A stretch of DNA of 27,962 bases from Ectocarpus siliculosus. Taxonomy: Eukaryota; Sar; Phaeophyceae; Ectocarpales; Ectocarpaceae. A program made the position numbers and the translations under genes. Below the pieces are notes generated by a model that was given only the letters and a program-made list of their open reading frames with translations, was not told the origin of the DNA and made no database searches. Where the stretch lies: assembly GCA_000310025.1 (NCBI GenBank), contig FN649734.1, forward strand, positions 2,018,589-2,046,550, read 5' to 3'. Within the stretch, counting starts at the first letter, position 1. Each line of letters begins with the position of its first letter. Below, piece by piece: positions 9,911 to 22,000 of the stretch.

Positions 9911-12900
9911 TCATTGTTTCTCCTCCAAACTTCGCAGCCTCGCCTCCACCTCGGCCATTTTCTTCGCGTTCTTGGCCGTTTTCCTGAAAAAAAATAAATA
10001 ATAATAACGAGAAAAAAAAACGGAAACAAATTACTTTTTGAAAAATACCAATGTACCATAGCGAGCTGAACGGGTACCAGCGACGATCGCATCACATTCA
10101 TTCGCGCTCCATCGCTTGTACTGCACCGGCAACCGCGCTTCTGTAGCCCGGGATCAACAGCCGAGATACGAGGAATACCAGCCAGACAACACAACTAACA
10201 CAAGAAAATACCGTAGGAAGGCACGACAGAATACAGAACCTGGGAGTCTAGAAGTTGAACATCAAAAAGGGACCAAAGCTAGCAACGTTTTGCGCAACAG
10301 GGGTCAGGTAAAAGACTCTTTGACACTAAAAGCTGGTACCATACATTGTCGATGTCGGGTCATGCTCATTCACAAAAGAAAATAAGAATCGAGCCTCTTG
10401 TAGAAAAATAGCTTCTTGGGGTGCCGGGGGGAGAGAGGAGCGGGGAACGACAACCCCAAGTCAACAGACAGCAGTGACGGCTGTGCTGACGTAGCGGGCG
10501 CACGTATTTGAAGGCACAAAAAAAGGATGGTGGAGGCTTGAACCCGACACGTAGAGACCACGGTCGCTTTGTCTCATTTCCCTTCGAGCATTGTTCGCTT
10601 CGGTCCTCGAGGAAACCGAAAACACAAACAAGTACCACAGAGGGGAGACGCGGATCAATATCTCATCTACATGCACCACCCAAAAGAAAACACACACACA
10701 CACACACGCGCGCGCGCTCAAACACACAACACATTCGCGTATAAACACTTACCGGTCGATGTCCTGCAGAATCTCCGCCTTCCTCGCCTCTTCTGGCGAC
10801 AACACGGGAGCGGATTCTTCGGGCGAAGCTGCTGCTGCTGCTGCTGCTGCCGCCGCCAGCGGCTGTGATGATGGTGTCGCCGCCGAGGTTGACAATGATG
10901 ATGATGACGTCACCGGTGTTGTTGGTTCGTCGGAGAGCACCGCGTCGAGAGCAGCGGCCGCTACCTTGTTCTTCTCGCTCGTCGCCCTGAAAAATAGAGA
11001 AAAAAAAAACAGAATAAGGGTGTGTGTGTGTGTACTCATGTAACCGGAAAAGCGATACATATTCTGCGTTTATCCGGCCCAGGCTACGGTTCACACGGAT
11101 GAACCCAGATCCTCGCGTCTACTGTGCCAAAACACGGGGGGGGGGGGGGGAGGCGTACTCGTGTTTCGCATGCCTTAGCTCTTAGACCGTTGACCACCAC
11201 ACATCCGCGAAAGGATGGAGCATTGTTCACACAGGGCAGTTGGCCGATGGCCGATAGTCACTCGTTCCTTCCTACTTTGCCAAAAGGGGGGGGGGGGTAG
11301 CGTAGCGAAGCAGGACATGAAGAGGAGAGAGCCAAGCAAAGAGGAGCGGAGGCAAGAAGGACAGCCAGCGCAAAAAATGTCCCTTCGCGATCTTAGCGGT
11401 GGAAATCAAAAGTACGTCCCATAGCAAACGGATGTCAAACACCGCTGCAGGTGGTTGTTGTCACGAAATAGAAGGTACGAGTGGCAGCGGTCTCTCACGT
11501 AATGTCCTCTCTCAGCGACTTGAGGTCGTTCATCCACACGCCTCCGGAATCGTCCTTCAAGGCCTTGGGGCCGATCGTCGCGCCCGACTCCAGCATGCGC
11601 TCCAAATCTGATCGCATTCCCCGCAAGCGACCGCAAGACACAACAGACACACGACGTCAGAATATTCGTGTCACGGCTGCGTGCTGCTGACCCTCGCCTT
11701 GTCAACAAAAGAGACGCCATGCTACCTAAAAATTCCAACAACATGCCTTCCAAAAAAATGTTGGGTTTTAGCAAGCAGCAGAATGTTGTGATCGCACAGC
11801 AGCTATTTTCGTGTGCAGTGTGTTCATCGTTGGCATCGTGAAAGTGCCCAAAAAAAATCAGGAGGAGGCTTGCCTCGACTGCGTTGCCTGGCAACAACGA
11901 CGGGCGATCTCGCAGTCGAAAATCAACGTATGTCGGCGTGAGGCGCCAAACATTATTCGCCGTGCTTCGGGGGGTGCTACAGAGAGAGGTGCGGAGAGAC
12001 GGTCGGGCTGCTGCTGCTGCTAGCTTCAGGAAGAGTGGTATCACTGATATTAATCATCAGCGTATAGACTTAAAAAAACTCAAAAATAAGTCCAGTACCC
12101 GGCCGGCTTTCCTCCACTCACTGAAAAGACTCCACCACATCCCGTTCGACTGTTGGAATATCTCGAACGGGTAGTCTTTCTGTTTGTGTATTTATTATTC
12201 CTTAGAGTGCCTGGTCACGAACGGCCTCGAAGCCTCTACACCGATACCAAGAGTCCGCCTGTGACACTACACAGCAGTAGCTTCATCGCACCCCTCCTCC
12301 GTCTCCAGCATTCGCCAAGTATGGACAACGTCAGCCTCTTCTGCCACTTTGCCTTAACCACCAACACTACTACCACTTCCACAAGCAACAACTGCCGCAG
12401 TATGGGATAATCCTCGTCGAAGGCACTCTCAGCAACAGCAACAGCAACGAACAACTACGCCAAAACCAACACTAGCACCAACCAATGTTCGGGCCAATGT
12501 CTCGACTGCAGGCAAACGGGTCAGAGTCTAAGCCAACAACAACTGATCACCCCTGTGATACGATGTTCGGAACTTACCCCGGATTACCTTCCGAACCTCA
12601 CGAAAACAACATGCCACGGGTCAGGACGTTAAAGAGCACCTTCCGATCTTCATGGCAACAGCCCACATGCCACCTACAAGGGTACCGGTCGAATCACATG
12701 ACCACAGCCACTCAAAGGCATGTAAGGGTACCTTCCAACCCTCACTAACATTAGGCCACATTCCACCGGTGAGTCCCAAGTCTAACTCACCCTCCACCCG
12801 ACGCTGCAGGTCCAGCATGGCCGTGTCCTTCTCGGCCAGCTCTTGTTCTAACTCCAGGGTGGCCGCTCTTGTCGCAGACGCCCTCTCTCTCGCTGCCGCG

Positions 12901-13462
12901 CCGGCTGCTTCCTTCGCCCTGCGCTCTTGCTCCGAGCGATTCGTCTGGCTCATGCGTCGCACCAGCATGCTGCGCATCTCGTCCGCCGGTGATGCAGGCT
13001 GTACGTGAGAGGAGGAGGGGGGGGGGGGGGGGTCACACGACAAAACGTCAAAAACAGAAGTATATCGCACACGCTTGAAGCAATTTGCCGCTGTTACCCG
13101 CAGTGAGAGTGACGTCTGTTCACTGGTGTAGCCGGATATCGTGTACGACACAAACACAACCCCTGGACCGATTTTCAAAGCTCGATTACTCCACAACAAA
13201 GAAGATGCATAAATGAAAGAATACATATTCGGAAAGCTCTCGACGAGACGGCTTCAACGTCGCCGTTTTCAGCGCTGTGACTCTTTCTGCCAGTTGAGAA
13301 ATCGGGCTTTGAAAATCGGTCCAGGGGATGTGTTATCTTGTGCGGTATGCGGTACATAGCACGGTCGACATGAAAAAAACAGCACACACACGCAAAAATT
13401 TGTCTTTTCATTCGGCAGCCAGTTAGCGCGGTCGGTGCTACTACTAAACACAAACACAAACA

Positions 13463-13497
<35 letters not shown>

Positions 13498-16400
13498 GAG
13501 AAGAAGAGCGCGCGTGAGAGACAGCATGGGGTACGAGGTGAGCTACGCCTTATTATAGTGTCAATAGTAAACACTGCTGTAGGATAATGCCAAGGAAGCT
13601 CAACGCTTCAACAAAAAAATAAGGTACAATATGCAATACTTGTAGATTGCGAGGTGAACGAACGTGTGGTGGAGGGAGAGAGCTCGGCCGAGTGAGGCAA
13701 GGGGCGCGTACGCATACCTGTCGGCGAGCGCGCCTAACGTCTCCGGGCAGCTCCCTCTTCGCCAGCTCCGCTTCGACGATCGTCACGCACTCGCCGAGCT
13801 CCGCGCCGCTCTCGAGGGCGTTCACAAGCACCTCGTACGCTTCCTGCAGCAGCACAAGCAGCCGTTCGTTTATTTCATCCGCGGAAGAAGAAGAAGAAGA
13901 ACAAGAACAAGAAGAAGAAGAACGACAAAACGACCAGTTACTACAGAAGAACAAGAACAAGGAAGAGCGGGACGGACAAGGACGGTGTTGGCATACAACC
14001 TGTGTTAGCCTACACAAGCTGATTTGTTGCAAAGAGAGGGATGGGCACGTGCACACCGGAACAACAACAACAACAACGTCAAAGACGGAGTTACCCCGCA
14101 GGTTGACCCTCACGCAGCTTGGACGTGGTCGCGGCCAGCTCACCCGAAAACTCATCTTCCAAGACGTAGAGGTGGATGTGGGATCTGTTCACCTGCCACG
14201 AAAAAACTCTTCGCCACAAACTGCTCTATGAACATATCCACATGTGCTCGTACCTTGTGCTCCTGGATAAGCAGCACCGCCTGCGTGGCCGCCCAGAGCG
14301 CCTGAGACTTGATCTGCTCCCGGTCGAACGGCGGCGCGATTGTGCTCAAGATGCCGATCATGACCCCCTCGTCTGCTGACCCTCCCTGCGGGTTGTCGTC
14401 GTTGTCGTCGTTGTCGCCGTTGTTGTTAGAACAACACGCGGGAGAGAGAGAACACATATAATACGTTCGTATGAGGATCGAAGCGGGTGTTATTTGCTGC
14501 TGCTGTGACGTGCTACTGCTGTTGCTCATGCTGTGATGTCGGGCGTAACGGCAGAGATCGCGGTCGACGTGTCATTGTTGCAGCTACGCCAGCACACGGA
14601 ACCAACAAGCGAACCCGATTTTCTACCTCTCGAACACACGCGTATCAAATACAGCCTCACGAACGCATTCTTTGCCATCCATCAGCTATAAGCGGCCGGC
14701 CGCCGGTTGGCTAAACAAAAAAATAGCGCTCATTAGTCTTCAACAATCGTGCACGAAAACAACATCTGGAAAGGGGACTGCTACACCATACCAAGCATCA
14801 TTTTTCCCTGTGTTGAGCTAGCTCTATATCTCTGTCCAAAAAAATCCAGAAACGGTTCTATCCCCGGCCTCCGCAGTCTCAATTAGTCTTCGCCTTGAGA
14901 GAGAGAGAGGCACGTGGCCAACGACGAACACCACCAGCGCAACAACACAAGACACGGAACACAATCTGGTCTACCGTATACGACACAAGATAAGACACCC
15001 CCTGGACCAATTTTCAAAGCTCCATTACTCTACGATGAAGGGAATGCCGTTATCAAAGTATAGGGTTAGGTTAGCTCTCGACCAGACGGCTTCAACGCCG
15101 CCGTTTTCGGCGCTGTGACTCTTTCTGCAGTTGATAAATCGAGCTTTGAAAATCGGTCCAGGGGGTATGTTATCTTGTGTCGTATACGGCACTCCATTCC
15201 TTCACCACACCTATCATAGGTTCTTTCAAAACGCCGCCGAACTGGAGTGCACCCGACAAAAAAAAAAAAAATGCGGCAAAATTGTGTTTCTTTAGCACGT
15301 TTTCTGCACCTCCGAGTTGCCGTAGTTGATCGCCTCGGCCGCAATGCCTCCCATGAGCACGATGGAGAACCTGTCGATCGACGACTTGGTGAGCTTTCCG
15401 TCCGCCATCTGCTTGGAGAGGACGGGGTCGGCGAAGACCGTGCCCCCCTGAGCGCCGGTCAGGCCGCTCCCCAACTGGTCAACCAGAAGCAGAGAGAGGG
15501 CGGCACAGAAGACCAACGATGACAACAGGAAAAAACAAAAAACAACCAATCACACCGTCAGCAACGCCATCAGCAACATCATCACCTTCAACAACAATAG
15601 CAGCAGCAACAGCAACAGCAACAACACCACCCACAACATCATCGCCATCGTCAGCAATATCATCATCACCACCGCCAGTAAGATCAACAACACCACCCAC
15701 AACAACAGCAGCAGCAACATCATCATCATCATCAACAACAACAAAACCACAACAACAGCAAAATCGACGCCAACAACACAGAACAGAAGCAGCACCACCA
15801 ACTCACAACGAACGGATCAAGCAGGCACGCCTGCACGGGGCAGCCGAGGAGGTAGGCCACAAGGAAGTGCCCGGCCTCGTGGCGGATTATCCTCTCCCGG
15901 TAGGCGGGCACGATCAAGCGCGTCAGAGACTCTGACAAGGCCCCGTTCAGCAGCAGCCTGTCCGCGAAGATAAGACCTGAAGAACGGGCAAAGCGGGGTG
16001 CGATGAGAAATGTTGGTTCGCCACGGCAGAAAGCGACAACAGCAGGACAGCCAACAGCGTCGACGACAACGGGGGCGACGAATCATGGGTGGGAAGGAGT
16101 GCACGTAGATCGGCCGTTTACAGCCGGTCGGCGCTGTGTTTCTGACCACCCCAGCCCCGCAATATCGCAAAACGTGAGCCCAATCATTCGGGCGAGTTGC
16201 GACAGGGATGCGCCTGCGTGCTTGATGCTGCCCTGCAAGGATGAAACATGTGTACTCAAGATCAGAGGAGCATGCTGCCTCGTCGTCGTCGTAGCTTCTG
16301 AATGGCCTCGAACCCTGCAACTCCAACCCCGATCGTCCCCTAAACCCACCACCAACTGAATGTGAGAAGAGGAGCGAACTAGTCTTAGGGTTAGGCTTTA

Positions 16401-16988
16401 TCTACCGTACCACTTACAAAACAAAGTAACTCGTTTGTCGAAGTTCACGTCTCGCAAACACCGGCATCGCAGAACCAGCGACCTCCGTCCACCTTTCCCC
16501 AACGCATGTACAGTTCCTGACATCTCCCCTGCGGTATCGCAAAACTTGTCTATTGCTGAGATGATCGGTCTCACCTAACGTCCAGGGGATGACGGTCTGC
16601 AAAGGGTCCAGGCCCATCAAAATGCCCGCCAGGTACTCCGCTCCAAACACCCCGACCCCCTGCGGAGCAAAAGAAGAAACAAAAAATGCAGGTCGGTCGG
16701 TCGGTCGGTCTACCGTGGAAACGAACGGGCATCTCCCGTGCGGCCAGTAGCCAGAACATGGCCCGACTTTCTTGCACAATTCAAAGGCATGCCACCAGCG
16801 ACAAAGCCGGGAGGTAGGTAGGTAGTTCCCTCATGCGGTTGGGGGTGTGTGCGCAATCTAAGCGGGGGATTCCCTCCCCCCCCCGCGGTCTTTTGGTTTT
16901 CGACACGCACGAAGAACATCGGACCTCTACCCAGGAACACGCCAGGGGGAGATGCACAATCCGTCGGCGACGGCCTATTGCAGCAACA

Positions 16989-17042
<54 letters not shown>

Positions 17043-19039
17043 CGTTGCCCCCCATCGCTTTGCAGGGGAACAAGACCACACGATACGGACAGCAACCATG
17101 GTCGCCTCGAGCGCGCTTGATGAAACCCGAGCTAGAAGCTCCAGCATACCGCTGACAGCAACGAGCCAATCAGCGCGATGCTCCGTCACACGCGAGAATA
17201 ATGACAAGGGCAACCGCAACAACATCTCCCACCCCCACCGCCACCGCCACCGCCACCGCCACCGCCAACAACAACAACAACAACAACAATCGCCACCGCC
17301 ACCGCCACCAACAACAACAATCGCCACCACCACACAACAACAATCGCCACCGCCACCGCCACCGCCACCAACAACAACAATCGCCACCACCACAACAACA
17401 ATCGCAACTACCACCACAACAAAACAACAACAACGACAACATCATCAGGTTGCGCCTTATCTCATCGCCGCCAGCCAGGACAACACCACCATCACCACCA
17501 ACAACAACAACAGCAACAGCAACCACAACCACAACAGCAGCAGCAGCAACAACAACAACAGCACCGCGTTGACCCTGGTGGTCTCACCGCCGCCAGCCAA
17601 GACCCCGTCGGCCTCCCCGGTGCCAGGTTCTGCTTCTCCACGCCCGACAGCGACAGAAGCTTCTCGGCGGACACGTCCCGGCTCTGGGAGGAGGGACCCT
17701 TCGAAAAGTCGATGGAGCCGAAGCCCCGAAGCAGACCGGCCGCCTGACGACAAAAACACGCAAAAACACACAAGATACTTTCAGTCTCATTGGTCAATAC
17801 CCGTGGGCGGGGCGGAACTTTCCTTTACCCGCCACCTCGGAGTCTCATTGGCCAATATCCGTGGGCGGAACTGTCAATCGTTACTCCCCAACTCGGAGTC
17901 TCATTGGCCAATACTCGCGGGCGGAACTTTCATCTGTTACCCCCCACCTCGGAGTCGGGCCAAGTAGAAGGAAGGTACAGGGAGATGTTTGAGGGATGGG
18001 ATAGCCAGGATAAGACGGTAGCTTTGCTGGGGCATAGCAAGTAGGTTGAAAGGGATATCGATAGGATAGATAGACTAGGGAAGACGTTTCTGAGTCACCT
18101 TTGGCAAAGTAGGAAGGAAAGATTGGCCATCGGCAATCGGTCCTGTGGGAACAATGCTCCGTCCTCTCGAGGACGCGTGGTCAACGGCCTAACCGCTAAG
18201 GCATGCAAAACAAAACAGTAAGCCCCCACCTCGGAGTCTCATTGACCGATACCAGTGGGCGGAATTTCCATCCGTTACTCCCCACCTCGGTCTTAAATGA
18301 GCTACAGACGTAAAAAAAATCGTGGCGTCTCGAGTACGGTTCGGTGGGGAATCGCAATACTTGTGAAAGGACCAGAACGAAACGTCGGGGTTGTTTGGGG
18401 CGGGGATGGGGGGACGATGTTTGGCATGCCTTTAGTTGTTAGACCACGCGTCCTCGAACGGACGACGGACCATTGTGGGGTGGAGGGGGGGGGGGGTATA
18501 TTGGCGACATCTACGGCAAAAAAACTGTCGTGAAGCCTTTTCAGCAGGCGGGCCGGGCCGCCTGGCAACGAAAACAACCGGCGTAGCAAGACGACTACAT
18601 ACCTCCACACACAAACACACACGCACGACTCAGAAAAGACGAGAGCAAGGGCGGCAAGAAAACGACAGCCCGAAGGTTGAAAACAGAATAAATGGGAGGA
18701 CTGGACGTGGAGGGTTGCGTGTGCATCCACCCAAACGTCGGTGGCAAAAATCGTAACAACGATACGCCGGTGTGAAGGTATCGGTACGACGGACTGCTGC
18801 GGCAGACAGCAGCAAAATTCGAGCAATTGAGTGCCATATGTAAACACGTCACACACACAACATTCCAAATATTGAGGGAAAAAATTAACCTTTGTACCAC
18901 GGAACGGTGGAATGGTACGGTAGAGGAGGGGGTGGATAGCAAGCAGAACATATCCGAACTGTTCGACCAACAACAGCAGTGTTCAGCAACAACCATGAGC
19001 AGCATCCACGGCAAGCGATAACTACGCAGCAGCAGCAGC

Positions 19040-19071
<32 letters not shown>

Positions 19072-22000
19072 CGAAAAGAAGAAGAGGCACAACAAGAACA
19101 ACAAGAACAACAGCAACAGCAACACATACCTTCAGGGCGTTGTAGGTGTTGGTGAGGTTGTCGTGGGGGTTTTCCTTCTTCAGATCGAGCTTGAGTTCGC
19201 CGGACATGACGTTGAGCAGCTGAGGAAAGGAAGGCAATTTCAAGCAGCGAAAAGCAACCGGCCATTCACATCCAACACGAACACAAAACCGAACCGAGCA
19301 CGGTACGTTAGTAAGCCCAAAACCTAAACTTTTCATCTCGCTTCTCGGGCTAAGGTCAACGTTGAACATGCCTCTGATTTGCCCAAGAAGGATGAGCATA
19401 ACTAAAAAAGCTTCCTTTACGAATGCATGGTACATGTTATGAGAAGCACATGACGCCCAAAACAAAATGTCCCACCATCCTGCCCCTTGGACGAAACGTT
19501 CTGAGAAGCACATCACGCCCGACACAAAAACGTCCCGCAATCCTGAACATTGTACGAAACGAAAGCAACGCTTGTTTCCTGCAACGCCTGCGGAGCCAGT
19601 GAGCGTTTGTCGTTGGGTTTGTCGTCCGCAAGACTACTCCACCAATCAGATCGAATAATTCATCAAATGACGCTCGATTCGGATGGAAAAGGTACATAGT
19701 GCCTCCACGAAGGCTACAGATTTTCATTGCTATTTTATCACAATAGACCCTTTGCCTGTGGATAGAGATGGATGATTCGTTGGGCTATGTTAGGAGCAAG
19801 ATAAAACATTCTTTGTCTCACCTTGCTCGCCTCTGCCATGCCGATCTCCAGCTTGCTGCCGGACCGTCGTAGGAGGTTGAGGCACTCCTGGGAAAAAACG
19901 AAACAAAACACGCTATCAGCAAGTACTGTATAGTGGGAGAGGAGGGCGAATGCTCTCCGAGAAAAAAAGATAAGAGCTCACCGTTAGGGTCACTTCAAGG
20001 TACTGCTGTATGTCTACGGAGGGGGTGAGGCTTTGTCACGCCAACGGTCATGGTCGATACGATAAGTCGATACGATCTATGTCGAAATAATATCCGATGC
20101 GATATCCAAAAACAATTGCCAGGCTTGTTACAAAGTACCCGCCTCAAGCAACTCGCATCATTGCATTGCCAAGAGCACTACAAATGTAGTACTGCCTGGG
20201 ACAAGACCGGTATATTGTCTGCTCACATACAATATACACAGACCGAAAGCAATGATCTCGGGGGGAAAAATATATATATTTAGAAACCCATACAATACGC
20301 TTTGGAGAGGGGGGGGGGAGGGGGGGGAGGAGGTTCAAATTCAGCAATCTACTGCTGTGCTGTGCATTCAAAGGAGCGGAGCAAGATTTGAGCCACTCGA
20401 ATACCAATCAATCGTTCTAAAACGTGTACAAAGTAGGTACTGACGATTCCATCCGATGCAGCGCATCAAAAGTGGAACGAGCGATGCTTCGAAGCTTCAA
20501 GTACAGTACTGGGCCCGCCATAGTGCCGGTATGTGCCCAGAGATAATATCGGCACTATTGAGGGCACCGGCACTAATCAGAATAGTGCCTCAATAGTGCC
20601 GATTCGGCACTATTGAGGTTTCGAATATCCCTCAATAGTGCCGGTAATAGTGCCGGTCCGGCACTATTGAGGAGATGTTTGATTTCATGCTGTGGCGCTC
20701 ATGCGTTGCGGCGCTAACAGAGTACGAAATGGATCAAACTTGGTGAAGGTCTACTTGTATCGTGGGCGTAGGCATCCTTTCTCGCGACAAGTATGGTTAC
20801 CCCTGTCGCACACACAGAGGGCGAGTTGTAAAAAATATTACTTGCATGTTGCCGTTATTTTCTGCCTGCCTCAGCACATGAACTGTACTGCACACCCTGA
20901 ACTGTCGAAACTGCTGTTGACGGCAAGATGCTTGTAAAGCTCCCGTTCGTACAGAGTGGACGAAGCTAATCTCAGCCCTAGAGCCCCTCCTTCGATGTTG
21001 CAAGATACAAAAGACAAGACAGAACAAGAAACACGACAGGAAGCGCACTGCAAGAAAACAAACAATCAATACTACTGCACTACAGTTGTATCTCCCCCCC
21101 CTCACTACGTCGCGACACTGGAGTATCTGCCTGGCGTACCCGCTTCGATGTTGCAAGAACAAAAAAAAAAAAACTACAAGTACACGACAGGAAGCGAACC
21201 GCAAGAAAAAGAAACAACCATGAACTCTACGTCGCGACAAATTCTCTCATATCTGCCTGGCGCACCCGCCTAGCGGAATGCGCTGCGATCATCGACATCT
21301 TCGCTTTCGTTTGGTAGAACGCCGCGTCTCCGTTGCCACTGTCCTCTGCTGCCGCTTCTGGGGCGCCGAAGTGAGACGACAGTTCTTCATAACCCGGTGG
21401 CGCACGTGGGGCACGGCGCTCGCGCCCCGTGTTCTCACCGCCGCCGCCCTGGTCCTTGTCGACGCTACCAGCCTCGCCATGAAGTCTCACGCTCTGGATC
21501 TTGTTGCGCTTCACGAAGTTCTTCGCCCACCTCTCGCCGGCCTTGAAGTCCTCCACCCTCTCCCTCACTGCTGCAGAAGTTGCGGTGTCAGCCAGCAGGG
21601 TTGCCCTGGCAGAACGGCCGAAGCTTCGAAGGATATCGCGTGTGACGGGCATCTTGGCCTTCCGGGCTTTGTCGAGTAGATCAAGAGCTATCTCATCCAT
21701 CTGCCGCCAAAAAAACAGTAAACAACGCAGAGAGTGCAAAAGATCGAACGGTTAGTTTCGAACGTAAGCATGCTAACCTACACTGCGCGGCGCGGGCAGG
21801 CGGACGACGCGTACCCTGTTACACTAAGCTCACACGTTCGAGTATTGTTCCCAATTGTGCACTAGTGTGACGAACACTTGGGACAAAAATGCGGCAGGTA
21901 CAAACAAGAAGCGCTGCCGTGTTGCAGTAATTTACTGGTTTGAAATTGATTGAAAAGAGGGTGTGTGCGAGAGCACAAGGAACGAATGAACGATGAAAGC

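Noticed and set aside
12791-12998. Reading exons 11-14 as a separate coiled-coil protein gene
   Set aside because: No start codon context precedes exon 11, it begins with a good acceptor in the phase left by exon 10, and all later phases match. The doubt is kept as a finding to test.
16175-16232. Candidate M41 exon on the minus strand encoding GSIKHAGASLSQLARMIGLT
   Set aside because: It has a good acceptor, but exons 6 and 7 already join in matching phase 1 with smooth protein sequence. Including it would break the frame, and it has no convincing donor.
16849-17967. 372-codon plus-strand open frame
   Set aside because: It runs through GA, CCACCG and CAA microsatellites and is antisense to M41 exon 5. 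The product would be simple repeats.
17781-18294. Regularly spaced repeats that could suggest a CRISPR array
   Set aside because: The whole ~56-bp unit is repeated, with no unique spacers, in a eukaryotic intron. It is a tandem array.
18302-18973. 223-codon minus-strand open frame
   Set aside because: It is wholly inside M41 intron 4, contains LINE 3'-end copy C, and has no recognisable domain.
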